NCBI RefSeq assembly: GCF_006175985.1
Contig: NZ_SRSH01000002.1
Coordinates: 124,001-188,000, forward strand
Length of the DNA: 64,000 nt
From: Methylotetracoccus oryzae
GTDB taxonomy: Bacteria; Pseudomonadota; Gammaproteobacteria; Methylococcales; Methylococcaceae
Reading direction: 5' to 3'
Of this stretch, positions 27,286 to 35,950 are shown one piece after another; position 1 is the stretch's first letter; every line of letters starts with the position of its first letter. Below the pieces are notes generated by a model, which saw only the letters and a program-made list of their open reading frames with translations, was not told the DNA's origin and did not search any database. The translations under genes were made by a program, and so were the position numbers.

Positions 27286-28062
27286 TCAAGTGCGCGAGGC
27301 GAGTCGTGTCGCCGGATCCTGACGATAGAACTCGACCAGAAGGCTATAGACCGGCGGGTAGAAGGCCTTGACCAGACCGGGGGTCTCGAAGAAGGCCTCG
27401 CTGATGACGGCGAAAAATTCGGCCGGAGATTCTGCCGCGTAAGGATCCAGCGGCTGAGGCTGATCGCGCTCGACAGCGCTCACGAGTTTCTCGAACGCAG
27501 CGCGAAAGACACGGGTCCAGTCCGACACTCGCATGTCGGGATGGAGTGGCGGGAGTCCGTCGGTTTCGCCGTTCAGGGCATCGAGCTTGTGTGCCATTTC
27601 GTGAATGACCACGTTGTAGCCTTCGCCGTGCCCCGAGGCTTCGACATCGGCCCAGGACAGAACCAGCGGGCCACGATCCCAGGATTCTCCGCTCAGGACC
27701 TCCGACCACTCGTGCATGACGCCCGCAGCGTCGACCTCGCTCCGTGGCCGGATGAATTCGCCGGGATAGACGATCACGGTTCGCCAGTCTCTGTCCCATT
27801 CGCCGTCGAGGTTGAGAATGGGCAGGCACGCCTGCACGGCGATCAGGAGCCGCATCGGTTGATCCAGTTGCAAGCCGAGTACCGGCTCGAACCGCTTCCG
27901 CGCGAGGAAGAGTGTGGTGAGGTGCCTGAGACGTTCGTCCTCCGCGGCTGACAGGTCGCGCAGCAGGGGCAAATCCCGGAGAGTATGGCGCCAGAGTGCC
28001 TCATCGATACGATGACGCTCCAGTAGCCGCTTTTCCCGCAGTCGATGCCAGTGTCGGAACAT
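27286..28062 (-). CDS. mtfA: Zinc-dependent peptidase MtfA family
   Basis: MtfA (DgsA anti-repressor) binds the glucose regulator Mlc in E. coli and has aminopeptidase activity. The 258-residue product has the zinc motif HEMAHKLD near residue 155 and a downstream glutamate-rich ESPAEFFAVISEAFFE near 210-225 that supplies the third ligand. It matches the 265-residue E. coli protein in length. No Mlc or PTS gene is in the window, so the partner here is open. Confidence 0.93.
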   Translation of the reverse strand: MFRHWHRLREKRLLERHRIDEALWRHTLRDLPLLRDLSAAEDERLRHLTTLFLARKRFEPVLGLQLDQPMRLLIAVQACLPILNLDGEWDRDWRTVIVYPGEFIRPRSEVDAAGVMHEWSEVLSGESWDRGPLVLSWADVEASGHGEGYNVVIHEMAHKLDALNGETDGLPPLHPDMRVSDWTRVFRAAFEKLVSAVERDQPQPLDPYAAESPAEFFAVISEAFFETPGLVKAFYPPVYSLLVEFYRQDPATRLASRT

Positions 28063-28285
28063 CGGGATCAGAATGATGTCTGGAAAGTTGAGGACAGCGC
28101 GCTACTCTGACCAGGACGCGAGCAACGCCGCACAGCGCAAACCCGGTCATCAGTCAGGACGCGCAACCGCCGGATGGCTCTGCGGATCGAATTTTTTCTA
28201 CGATTTCCGTGCGAATTTTTTGATAAGCTCGGGCCGCAAGCCGCATGCGGTCAAGCTGCTCCCGTTCCTTTTTTTCGTTGACGTC

Positions 28286-28891
28286 ATGCGCATCAAAGAC
28301 GACGACCTCGAATTTTTCTCTCGCGAAATGGCCGATGTCCAACCGCTCAAGGCGGTCGAGCGCGTCGTGCAGAAGCCGCACTTTGATCGAACGCCCGGCC
28401 AGCAGTATCGGCGCGATGCTGCTCAGCGGGCGCAGACCCAGAACGACAACTTCCTGACGACAGCCTTCGTGGAACTCGTTCATCCACAAGCCGAACTGAG
28501 TTTCATGCGCCCAGGCATGCAACATGGTGTGTTCCGCAAACTCAGGCAGGGTGCTTACCCGATCGATGCCGTACTGGACCTGCATCAGCTGACGGTTGAG
28601 CAAGCGCGTTGCGAAGTTTTTCAGTTCATCCGCGACTGCATGGCCCGCGACGTGCGCAGCGCGCTGATCAGCCACGGCAAAGGCGGGCGGCATCCCGATC
28701 GACCGGCCGCATTGCTCAAAAGCTATGTGGCGAAGTGGCTGCCCCAGTTTCCCGAGGTCATGGCCTTTCACAGCGCGCAGGGGTTTCATGGTGGTACCGG
28801 CGCAGTGTATGTACTGCTGAAAAAGAGCGAGCGCCAGAAGCAGCGCACGCGGCGCCGCCTGGGCCTGATCGACGCGAAACCGGAGCTCTGA
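28286..28891 (+). CDS. smrA: Smr-domain DNA endonuclease SmrA-like
   Basis: A 201-residue protein with an N-terminal EFFSREMADVQPL segment typical of SmrA. The C-terminal Smr domain has VLDLHQLTVEQAR, ISHGKGG and HGGTGAVYVLL, motifs of the MutS2-related nuclease fold. The start at ATG 28286 is the best candidate because earlier in-frame ATGs (28073, 28076) would add 71 non-family residues. No clear ribosome site precedes it. It lies 3 bp upstream of the kinase gene and is probably coupled to it. Confidence 0.88.
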   Translation: MRIKDDDLEFFSREMADVQPLKAVERVVQKPHFDRTPGQQYRRDAAQRAQTQNDNFLTTAFVELVHPQAELSFMRPGMQHGVFRKLRQGAYPIDAVLDLHQLTVEQARCEVFQFIRDCMARDVRSALISHGKGGRHPDRPAALLKSYVAKWLPQFPEVMAFHSAQGFHGGTGAVYVLLKKSERQKQRTRRRLGLIDAKPEL

Positions 28892-28894
28892 CCG

Positions 28895-29980
28895 GTGGCT
28901 TGTTCGGCTGACGAGCGCTGGCGGACGATCGCCGGCCGATTCCCGTTGCCCGGGTGCTTGCTGAGCGTTCGTCCGTTCGGCTCGGGTCTGATCAACACCA
29001 CGCTGCTGGTCGAAACGGATGCGCCGGCGCGGGTCATCCTGCAGCGGATCAACCGCCGCGTTTTTCCCGAGCCTGCGCAGGTGCAACGCAACCTGAGGAC
29101 GTTGCATGATCATCTGGCCAGCGCGAGGGCGCCAGAGAGGCTGGCCTTGCAGCTGCCGGGCATGATACCGACGCTCGACGGTGCTGATTTCCTTATCGAC
29201 GACGAAGGTGAAGTCTGGCGAGCGCTCGATTTCATTGATGGAACGCAGTCGTTCGACGCCATCGGGGACGAGGTTCAGGCAGTTGAGATCGGGCGAGCCC
29301 TGGGCCACTTCCACGCGCTGCTCGCCGATCTCGATCCGGACCGCCTGCACGATACACTGCCGGGTTTTCATGTCACGCCGGGCTATCTGGCCACATTCGA
29401 TCGAGTCCACGCGGATTTCGGTGGAGAAAGGCCCCCCTCGCTGCGGGCTGCACTGGAGTTCGTCCAGGCGCGCCGCGAATTCGCTCGCGTTCTTGAGGAT
29501 GCGAAAGCTGCGGGCGCGCTGACTGATCGTGTGATTCACGGCGACCCTAAACTCAACAACATTCTTTTCGACGAGTCCACGGGAGTCGCGGTTGCGATGA
29601 TCGATCTCGATACCGTGAAGCCGGGCCTGATCCACTACGATCTCGGCGACTGCCTCCGGTCGTGCTGCAATCGCGCAGGGGAAGGCGGAGCGGAGTCGGT
29701 GGAGTTCGACGTCGAACTATGCCGCGAGGTGCTGGCTGGCTATTTCGCCGAAGCCGCGCACTTCCTGACAGGGTCCGACATCGCCTACCTGTTCGATGCC
29801 ATTCGGTTACTACCGTTCGAACTCGGTCTGCGGTTCTTGACCGATCATATGGCGGGCGACCGATATTTTCATGTGACGGAGCCGGGCCAGAACCTCCGGC
29901 GCGCGCAGATCCAGTTCCAGTTAGTGGAAAGTATCGAGCGTCAGGAGAAGACGATTCGCTCGGTGTGCGGGAGCGGGTGA
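28895..29980 (+). CDS. APH-family kinase, N-acetylhexosamine 1-kinase-like
   Basis: The 361-residue protein has an aminoglycoside phosphotransferase fold. It has an N-terminal lobe with a Gly-rich SGLINTTLLV, the catalytic loop VIHGDPKLNNILFD with D217, and the metal site AMIDLDTV (D237). The DLDTVKPGLIHYDLGDCLR stretch resembles NahK-type sugar 1-kinases more than antibiotic kinases, so a sugar substrate is inferred. The start is a GTG with GGAG 9 bases upstream, only 3 bp after smrA. No sugar-1-phosphate pathway genes are adjacent. Confidence 0.8.
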   Translation: MACSADERWRTIAGRFPLPGCLLSVRPFGSGLINTTLLVETDAPARVILQRINRRVFPEPAQVQRNLRTLHDHLASARAPERLALQLPGMIPTLDGADFLIDDEGEVWRALDFIDGTQSFDAIGDEVQAVEIGRALGHFHALLADLDPDRLHDTLPGFHVTPGYLATFDRVHADFGGERPPSLRAALEFVQARREFARVLEDAKAAGALTDRVIHGDPKLNNILFDESTGVAVAMIDLDTVKPGLIHYDLGDCLRSCCNRAGEGGAESVEFDVELCREVLAGYFAEAAHFLTGSDIAYLFDAIRLLPFELGLRFLTDHMAGDRYFHVTEPGQNLRRAQIQFQLVESIERQEKTIRSVCGSG

Positions 29981-30033
29981 GCGGGCCGAGCGACACCGCT
30001 TAGGGTCAGTGCAGCGCCTGATGCCAGCGGTCG

Positions 30034-30618
30034 CTAGGAATTTCCCAGCGCCTTCGCCGAGTTCTCCTTGAACATGTTCATGAACAATTCACCCTGTTCC
30101 TTCGCATCGTCAAGTGCGACGTGCGTGTGCGATCCGCCCGACAACCAGCGCTTCGGCAGGTAGTTCTTGCCGCTCTTGCCGAACGGCTTGCGGCGCATGC
30201 CCATGGCGTAGGAGCGAATGTCGATGCCGTGCTCGGAGAACGGACGCCGGCCGGTAAAGCGGATCAGATACCAGTACACCCACATGAAATCCCAGGTCGC
30301 CGGCCAGGCGACGAAGATCGGCAAACCGGGCAGCGTCTCGATCCAGTCGGCGAAGCGGGTCATCGCGGCCGCCGGGGACTGTGGGCTTTCGCGGCAGGCC
30401 TCCCAGGCTTCAGGGAACTGCTGCCACCATTCGGTCATCGCAGGGTGCGGTTGGGCCTCCGGCAGGGTCTCCAGGTTGACGAAGAAGTCGCCGATGTTTT
30501 CGCCTTCGGCCGTATACGCGACGGCGCCCAGACTCAGCATCGAGTGGGGACCGGGAATGGGACCGTCGGCTTCGATGTCGACGCTCAGAAAAATCTCGGG
30601 GGGGCGGGGCTTGCTCAT
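30034..30618 (-). CDS. DEDDh-type 3'-5' exonuclease
   Basis: The 194-residue protein has the ExoI motif DIE (D14, E16), an ExoII region with D110 (PATWDFMW), and the ExoIII motif HVALDDA with H166 and D171. This is the full DnaQ/RNase T set. It is not DnaQ itself: it lacks the polymerase-binding tail and has an unusual GPIPGPHSM insertion after ExoI. I chose ATG 30618 because the longer ORF adds a Pro-rich non-family extension. The substrate is unknown. Confidence 0.85.
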   Translation of the reverse strand: MSKPRPPEIFLSVDIEADGPIPGPHSMLSLGAVAYTAEGENIGDFFVNLETLPEAQPHPAMTEWWQQFPEAWEACRESPQSPAAAMTRFADWIETLPGLPIFVAWPATWDFMWVYWYLIRFTGRRPFSEHGIDIRSYAMGMRRKPFGKSGKNYLPKRWLSGGSHTHVALDDAKEQGELFMNMFKENSAKALGNS

Positions 30619-30748
30619 GGGCCTGGATTGTACCTGATCGAACAAGGCAGCACGCGGCGGACGCACCGGGCCGTGCGGGCCTAGGGAATCTGGCCCCGGC
30701 GTGCTACCCTGCAAGCGACATCACCGCAGCGGCTCGGAGGCGAGGCGA

Positions 30749-31645
30749 ATGAATGCGCCATTTCCGAAAGGTCGATTCTGGCAACTGGTCATGCGGCGGG
30801 CGGCTCGGGCCCGGGTTAACGGGGCTTTGCAACCCATCGATACCGAGCGGGTCATGACCCGCGACCGCGGTATCCCTTTCATGCTCAGGAGCGCGCGCAA
30901 TCTGGCCTCAAAGGCGCTGGCGAGCGGTGACGGCTCGGGCGCCGGAGAGGGTGCCAACCCGTTCCTTCCCTACGATCCGGACCTCTTCGTCTGCGATGTC
31001 AGCGCGAGCCACCTCTGTCTGCTGAATAAATTCAGCGTCGTCGATCATCATCTGCTGATCGTCACGCGGCACTTCGAACCGCAGGAAAACATGCTGACCT
31101 TTGCGGATCTCGAGGCGGTCTGGACCTGCCTGTCGGAGGTCGACGGCATCGCGTTTTTCAACAGCGGCCGAGCCTCGGGCGCAAGCCAGCCGCACCGCCA
31201 CCTGCAATTGGTTCCGCTGCCTATGAGCGACGCGCCGGACCCGTACCCGTTCGCGCCGCTGTTCGCCGCCGGATCGGGCTCCGACATCGCCCACATTCCG
31301 GAACTGCCGTTCCGCCATGCCGTCATGTGGATACACCACGAGGTCGGGGATACGCCGCAGACGCTGGCCGAGCGCACGCAGGCGGAGTACGGCTTGCTGC
31401 TCGACGCGGTGGGTCTGGCGCCGATCGACCTGGATCGGGCCGTGCGCGCATCGGGCTCGTACAACTTGCTGTTGACCCGGCACTGGATGATGATCGTCCC
31501 GCGCTCCGAGGAGCGCTATGGCACGGTCTCGGTCAATGCGCTGGCTTTTGTGGGCTCATTGTTCGTCAAGCGCCACGAGGAACTCGAACAGATACTCGAG
31601 TCCGGACCGCTGGCGGTGCTGACCCAAGTCGCCCTGCCGCCATGA
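30749..31645 (+). CDS. Ap4A phosphorylase/ATP adenylyltransferase-like
   Basis: HIT-superfamily enzyme that phosphorolyses diadenosine tetraphosphate to ADP and ATP. The 298-residue product has the signature GASQPHRHLQLVPLP with nucleophile H151, an N-terminal DUF4922-type region, and a C-terminal YNLLLTRHWMMIVPRS segment typical of the family. I chose ATG 30749, with CGGAGGCGAGG upstream, over the ATG at 30701. It is divergent from the exonuclease gene. Confidence 0.9.
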   Translation: MNAPFPKGRFWQLVMRRAARARVNGALQPIDTERVMTRDRGIPFMLRSARNLASKALASGDGSGAGEGANPFLPYDPDLFVCDVSASHLCLLNKFSVVDHHLLIVTRHFEPQENMLTFADLEAVWTCLSEVDGIAFFNSGRASGASQPHRHLQLVPLPMSDAPDPYPFAPLFAAGSGSDIAHIPELPFRHAVMWIHHEVGDTPQTLAERTQAEYGLLLDAVGLAPIDLDRAVRASGSYNLLLTRHWMMIVPRSEERYGTVSVNALAFVGSLFVKRHEELEQILESGPLAVLTQVALPP

Positions 31646-31735
31646 ATCTTTCGCGTACACTGCGCACCCGGAATGGGCACTCCGGTGCATCGTGGGCGCG
31701 ACCGCCTGAAACTTATGCCAAGGGTTACGACGACG

Positions 31736-32125
31736 ATGAACAGAAAGCTCCTCCTTACCGCGGCCGGGTGTCTGGTACTGGCCGCTGCCAGCCCTCAGAC
31801 CTATGCCGAGCGCTCGGCCGCGAGCGCCAAGGGTGCCATGTCCCGAGGGAGTTCGGGAGCCGAGGCCGATGTATCGGATCGAGCCGAAGAGATGTTGAGG
31901 AAACGCCAGCAGGACATGATCGCCATGCACGATTTGATGCACCGGATCCGGGACGCTAAGGATCCGCAGGAAAAGGCCCGTCTGATGGAGCAGCATCTGC
32001 AGATGCTCAGGGACAACTGGCAGGAGATGCGGGCCCACCGCCGGCCCCGCGCGGCGTTGCGGCGTGGAGGCAAGAGCCCCGATGGATCCGAAACCGATGG
32101 CTCGCCGGTCGGCGACGAGCCCTGA
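31736..32125 (+). CDS. Small secreted protein, unknown
   Basis: A 129-residue product with a signal peptide (MNRKLLLTAAGCLVLAAASPQTYA). It then has a charged helical region at about 50-100 rich in Met, Gln, Lys and Glu (RAEEMLRKRQQDMIAMHDLM), and a basic tail. I do not recognise the family. An upstream in-frame ATG at 31673 would hide the signal peptide, so I used 31736. It precedes the beta-CASP gene by 58 bp on the same strand. Confidence 0.62.
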   Translation: MNRKLLLTAAGCLVLAAASPQTYAERSAASAKGAMSRGSSGAEADVSDRAEEMLRKRQQDMIAMHDLMHRIRDAKDPQEKARLMEQHLQMLRDNWQEMRAHRRPRAALRRGGKSPDGSETDGSPVGDEP

Positions 32126-32183
32126 GTTCACGGACCGAGGTCCGAACAGGCGAGAGAGGGGCAGGCTTACCGGGAGGTTTCGC

Positions 32184-33542
32184 ATGAAGCTGGCATTCTA
32201 TGGCGCCACCGGGACCGTGACGGGGTCGAAGTATCTCGTGACGACGGACAACCAGCGGATCCTCGTGGACTGCGGCTTGTTCCAGGGTTACAAGCAGCTC
32301 CGCTTGCGCAATTGGGAGCGCTTTCCGGTCGATCCGGGCAGCATCGAGGCGGTGGTCCTGACCCATGCGCACATCGATCACACGGGTTATCTGCCGCTGC
32401 TGGTGCGCGACGGATTTCGGGGGCCGGTGTATTGCACGCCGGCAACCCGGGCCTTATGTGAGGTTCTCCTTCCGGACTGTGCCCATCTGCAGGAGGAGGA
32501 GGCCGAGTTTGCGAATCGTCGCGGCTATTCGCGGCACCGGCCCGCGCTGCCGTTGTATACGCAGGACGATGCGGCCGCGGCGCTGAAGCGGCTGCAGGTT
32601 TGCGATTTCGGTACTCCTTTTGCGATCGGAAAGGACTTGTCGGTCGAGCTGGCTCCATCCGGCCATCTGCTGGGCTCGGCCTTCGTGACGCTCGACCACG
32701 GTTCTCTACGCCTGGCATTTTCAGGCGATCTGGGACGCCCGCATGACCTGACGATGCGGCCACCGGTCAAGCTCCCGCGCGCGGATTACCTGGTGCTGGA
32801 GTCGACCTATGGCAATCGGCGCCATCCGGCCGTCGACCCTTTGGCGGTCCTTCGCGATGTGGTGAACCGCACCGCGGCCCGCGGCGGCGTCGTGCTGATC
32901 CCGGCATTTGCGGTCGGACGAGCGCAGACGGTGCTGTACTGCATCCGGCAGCTGAAGTTGCAAGGCGCAATTCCTGACTTGCCGGTCTACCTGGATAGCC
33001 CGATGGCCATCGACGCGACCCAGATCTTCCGTCGTTTCGCCGGTGAGCATCGTTTGGGCAGTGACGAATGCGAGGCCATGTGCCGCCATGTCAGCTACGT
33101 GAACACGGCTGACGAGTCGAAGGCGCTCAGCGCGTCGCGTGCGCCGATGATCCTGATTTCCGCGAGTGGCATGGCGACGGGCGGAAGGGTGCTGCACCAT
33201 TTGAAGGCCTTTGCGCCCGATGCACGCAATACCATCCTGTTTACGGGCCATCAGGCTGGCGGTACGCGCGGTGCCCGGCTGCTCGGCGGTACCGACGAGA
33301 TCAAGGTCCACGGCGATTACGTGCCGGTTCGTGCAGAGATCGGCGTGGTCGACAATCTTTCGTCTCACGCCGACTATCAGGAGACGCTCGACTGGCTGCA
33401 AGGGTTCGCGACTCCGCCGACGGAGATCTTCATCACCCACGGGGAGCCTGAAGCCGCGGATGCGCTGCGGCTGCGGATCGCGGAGCGCCTGGGCTGGCGG
33501 GTCCGGGTGCCGGAGTACCGCGAAGTGGTGGCGCTGAACTGA
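32184..33542 (+). CDS. Metallo-beta-lactamase/beta-CASP RNase-like protein
   Basis: The 452-residue protein has the zinc motif THAHIDHTGY (H61, H63, D65, H66), a beta-CASP insert at about 240-370 (DSPMAIDATQIF), and the C-terminal RNA-specificity region ending ITHGEPEAADALR. Relatives (CPSF73-like, TTHA0252) cut RNA in the cytoplasm. GGGAGG precedes ATG 32184, which starts the fold directly (MKLAFYGATGTVTGS). The real substrate is unknown. Confidence 0.9.
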   Translation: MKLAFYGATGTVTGSKYLVTTDNQRILVDCGLFQGYKQLRLRNWERFPVDPGSIEAVVLTHAHIDHTGYLPLLVRDGFRGPVYCTPATRALCEVLLPDCAHLQEEEAEFANRRGYSRHRPALPLYTQDDAAAALKRLQVCDFGTPFAIGKDLSVELAPSGHLLGSAFVTLDHGSLRLAFSGDLGRPHDLTMRPPVKLPRADYLVLESTYGNRRHPAVDPLAVLRDVVNRTAARGGVVLIPAFAVGRAQTVLYCIRQLKLQGAIPDLPVYLDSPMAIDATQIFRRFAGEHRLGSDECEAMCRHVSYVNTADESKALSASRAPMILISASGMATGGRVLHHLKAFAPDARNTILFTGHQAGGTRGARLLGGTDEIKVHGDYVPVRAEIGVVDNLSSHADYQETLDWLQGFATPPTEIFITHGEPEAADALRLRIAERLGWRVRVPEYREVVALN

Positions 33543-33608
33543 GGGCGGCCGCGGCCGGCAGCGCGCTGCTCCGCCTGGCCGCGCCCGACGACAGGAGTGT
33601 CTTGGAGG

Positions 33609-34559
33609 ATGTGCGTGCGAAGACCGACGTGGGCGCGATGGGCGCCGATCTTCTCCTTGTGGCTGACGGGTTTGGTGGCGGTCGCGGCGGCACCCGTCGA
33701 CGCGGACCTGTCCTGTCCGCCGTTGAATCTTGCGGTATCCCCGTCCGAACCCACCCCGTCATCCCATGCGCGAGGATTGCTGTGGAGGATCACCAGGGGT
33801 ACGGCGGTGCCGAGTTACCTGTTCGGCACGATACACCTTGGCGACCCCGCGCTGGTGAGGATTCCCGAGCCGGTAGCCGACGCGCTGGATCGTAGTCGGC
33901 GCTTCGTCATGGAGGCGAAGCTGGATGTTGAGGAGATGGCGAACTGGTCCCGCAGCATGCTCAATACGGACGCCGACGCCCTCCGAAGCGAACTCGGCAG
34001 CCCGTTGTTCGGCCGTGCGATGGCCTTGTTGCCCCGCTACGGGATTCCGGACGCGATCGGTGCGATGTTGAAACCCTGGGCCTTGTATCTGACCTTGAGC
34101 ACCCCGCCCGCAACGGGGGGATTGCCGCTGGATCTGGTGCTGGCCACGCGGGCCGAGAGTCAGGGCAAGACCGTCGAGGGTCTCGAAACGGTGGCTGAAC
34201 AGGCTGACGTCATCGCCGGTCTGCCACGGGAGGAGCAGGTGGCGCTGGTCCGCGATGCGGTCTGTTACTACGAGACGCTGCAGGCTGACATCGAACAGAC
34301 CAAACAACTCTATCTGAACCGTGATCTGGGCGCTCTCGCGGCGATGGCAACCCGCTACGGGCTCAGCGAGTCAGCGCGGTATCGACATCTGCTACAGCAA
34401 CTCTTATGGGATCGTAACGCCCGGATGGTCGACCGGATGGAGCCCTTTCTTTCGGGCGGCGGCGCCTTCATCGCCATAGGCGCACTACACTTGCCGGGCC
34501 CGAAAGGCCTGCTGGGCCGGCTGGAGGCGCTCGGCTATCGTGTGACGCCCGTCTACTGA
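33609..34559 (+). CDS. TraB/GumN family protein
   Basis: A secreted or membrane-tethered protein with a signal peptide (MCVRRPTWARW, then a hydrophobic stretch) and the TraB-family motif YLFGTIHLGDPALV near residue 70. The C-terminal IAIGALHLPGPKGLLG is the second conserved block. Members resemble the Tiki/EreA metallo-hydrolase fold, but the bacterial function is uncertain. The ATG at 33609 has AGGAG 11 bases upstream. A GTG at 33597 would add four residues. Confidence 0.86.
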   Translation: MCVRRPTWARWAPIFSLWLTGLVAVAAAPVDADLSCPPLNLAVSPSEPTPSSHARGLLWRITRGTAVPSYLFGTIHLGDPALVRIPEPVADALDRSRRFVMEAKLDVEEMANWSRSMLNTDADALRSELGSPLFGRAMALLPRYGIPDAIGAMLKPWALYLTLSTPPATGGLPLDLVLATRAESQGKTVEGLETVAEQADVIAGLPREEQVALVRDAVCYYETLQADIEQTKQLYLNRDLGALAAMATRYGLSESARYRHLLQQLLWDRNARMVDRMEPFLSGGGAFIAIGALHLPGPKGLLGRLEALGYRVTPVY

Positions 34560-34601
34560 GCCCGACGCAGCTCGCTATGTGCGCAGTCGAGGACACGAGC
34601 G

Positions 34602-34970
34602 CTAGCCGTTGACCGCCAGGGTCAGGGTACCGGCGAGCAGCAGCGTTGCCAGCGCGACGGCCAGTCCCGCGACCGCGGCGACCGCACTGCTGCCACGTCG
34701 TTTTACGCTTGGGATAGTCCGGCGGGCGACGGCAATCCCGGCCGCCGTTGCCAACAGTATCGCTGCCGTGCTCGCTAGCGCGTGTTCACACCAGGGACAG
34801 TGCCGGGTTGCGGCCGGGTCGAAGTAATTGCAATGGGCCGCGAGGCCATGCCAGGGCCAGTCGCAACCACAGCTGAAAAGCCAGCCGCACAGCGGTGTCA
34901 CGAGAAAGGCGACGCCGCCCGCGACCGCCAGAGAGCGACGGTCGGTCAGATGGCGACGAAGGGAAGACAT
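34602..34970 (-). CDS. Cys/His-rich membrane protein, unknown
   Basis: A 122-residue protein with about three hydrophobic segments: 14-33, 66-81 and 94-120. Between the first two lies a loop with six Cys (C28, C34, C36, C47, C58, C61) and four His (H41, H46, H57, H63). This could bind a metal or heme, or form disulfides. I do not recognise a named family. It sits directly downstream of the GNAT gene (1-bp gap) on the minus strand. Confidence 0.65.
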   Translation of the reverse strand: MSSLRRHLTDRRSLAVAGGVAFLVTPLCGWLFSCGCDWPWHGLAAHCNYFDPAATRHCPWCEHALASTAAILLATAAGIAVARRTIPSVKRRGSSAVAAVAGLAVALATLLLAGTLTLAVNG

Positions 34971-34971
34971 G

Positions 34972-35544
34972 CTATGCAGCCCCGCTTGCCACGGTCTTGC
35001 TCATGACGTAGTCGTCGTAGACGAAGCCGCTGCCCGCGTCGGAAATCTCCTCCTGAGCGATTCGGAATCCGGCCCGTTGGTAGGCGCGGATCGCTCGCAG
35101 GTTCTTCTTGAAGACATAGAGCCGGATCTCCGGCAGCGCCCGGTCGTGGGCGGCGCGCTCGGCACAGGCCAACGCATGGGCCCCGAAACCCATTCCGTGG
35201 CATTCCGGCACGACGTACAGTTTACTGAGCCACAGGAGCGGTTCGGCCGGATCCGAACGCCAGGCGACGAAGCCAACGCGGGTCTGTTCCCGCTCGATCC
35301 AGCGGTAGGAGGCGCCGCGGTCGATGTCGGCCGCGATCAGCTCGGGACGATAGGCACGATCCCACAGGTGCCTGATGGCTGCCAGGGACAGAATGTCCGG
35401 GTAGTAATGCCGATGCCAGATGTCCCAGGCCATCGCGGACACTGCCGCGGCATCCAGCGGCAGCACCGGTGTCAATCGAGGTTCCTGTCGAAGGCCGTTC
35501 GTCGTGGCGGTGTCGCGCATGGGGGATGTTGATGCGACCTGCAT
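34972..35544 (-). CDS. GNAT-family N-acetyltransferase
   Basis: The 190-residue protein has the GNAT acetyl-CoA core: strand LWLSKLYVVPECHGMGFGAHAL at about 104-125, with the Q/R-x-x-G-x-G/A-like turn ECHGMGFG, then IRLYVFKKNLRAIRAYQRAGF near the end. Substrate cannot be predicted. An alternative ATG lies at 35520. It is downstream of the DUF123 gene by 30 bp and next to the Cys/His-rich membrane protein gene. Confidence 0.85.
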   Translation of the reverse strand: MQVASTSPMRDTATTNGLRQEPRLTPVLPLDAAAVSAMAWDIWHRHYYPDILSLAAIRHLWDRAYRPELIAADIDRGASYRWIEREQTRVGFVAWRSDPAEPLLWLSKLYVVPECHGMGFGAHALACAERAAHDRALPEIRLYVFKKNLRAIRAYQRAGFRIAQEEISDAGSGFVYDDYVMSKTVASGAA

Positions 35545-35574
35545 CAGGCAGGCCCGCGGCGATGCCCGCCCGGT

Positions 35575-35937
35575 CTAACGGGAACCCGCCAGCGCGCCGA
35601 CATACTTCAGATGACTGCCACAGCCGAAGCGGCAGTCCCCCGCGCCGAACCGGGGTACCAGAATATGCCCTCCGGTGACGCCATTGAGCAGGCATTCCGG
35701 CCGGGCAAAGCTGGTGACGGCTTCGATCGCGACACCCCGGGCGCCGAGTAGATAGTCGATGTGCCAGCGTGCCGGCTTTTCGGCCGTCAGATGACGTCCG
35801 ATCCGTGCTGCGAGGTTCCGCCGCGCGCTGCCGGTGTACACGTAACGGCCTGCAGGAAAGTCGCATAGACCGAGAGCCCCGACGCGGACGCTCAGAGGTT
35901 CCGGAACCACGATATGCAATTGGTAGGCTCGGTGCAC
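35575..35937 (-). CDS. DUF123/GIY-YIG-like nuclease domain protein
   Basis: A 120-residue protein starting at a GTG (35937), just after the Nif3-like gene. It contains GRYVYTGSARRNLAARIGRH, a GIY-YIG-like core, and WHIDYLLGARGV and FGAGDCRFGCGSHL, both typical of DUF123. The domain is sometimes fused to endonuclease III. A longer in-frame ORF exists, but it overlaps the upstream gene and lacks family residues. Activity is not demonstrated for this family. Confidence 0.8.
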   Translation of the reverse strand: MHRAYQLHIVVPEPLSVRVGALGLCDFPAGRYVYTGSARRNLAARIGRHLTAEKPARWHIDYLLGARGVAIEAVTSFARPECLLNGVTGGHILVPRFGAGDCRFGCGSHLKYVGALAGSR

Positions 35938-35950
35938 GGTGCTGATGTCC

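Noticed and set aside
27196-27951. Plus-strand ORF of 251 codons
   Set aside because: Antisense to mtfA, whose zinc motif is intact.
28154-29635. Minus-strand ORF of 493 codons
   Set aside because: Antisense to smrA and the kinase for most of its length. Only its last about 40 codons look protein-like, and these are reported as a separate observation.
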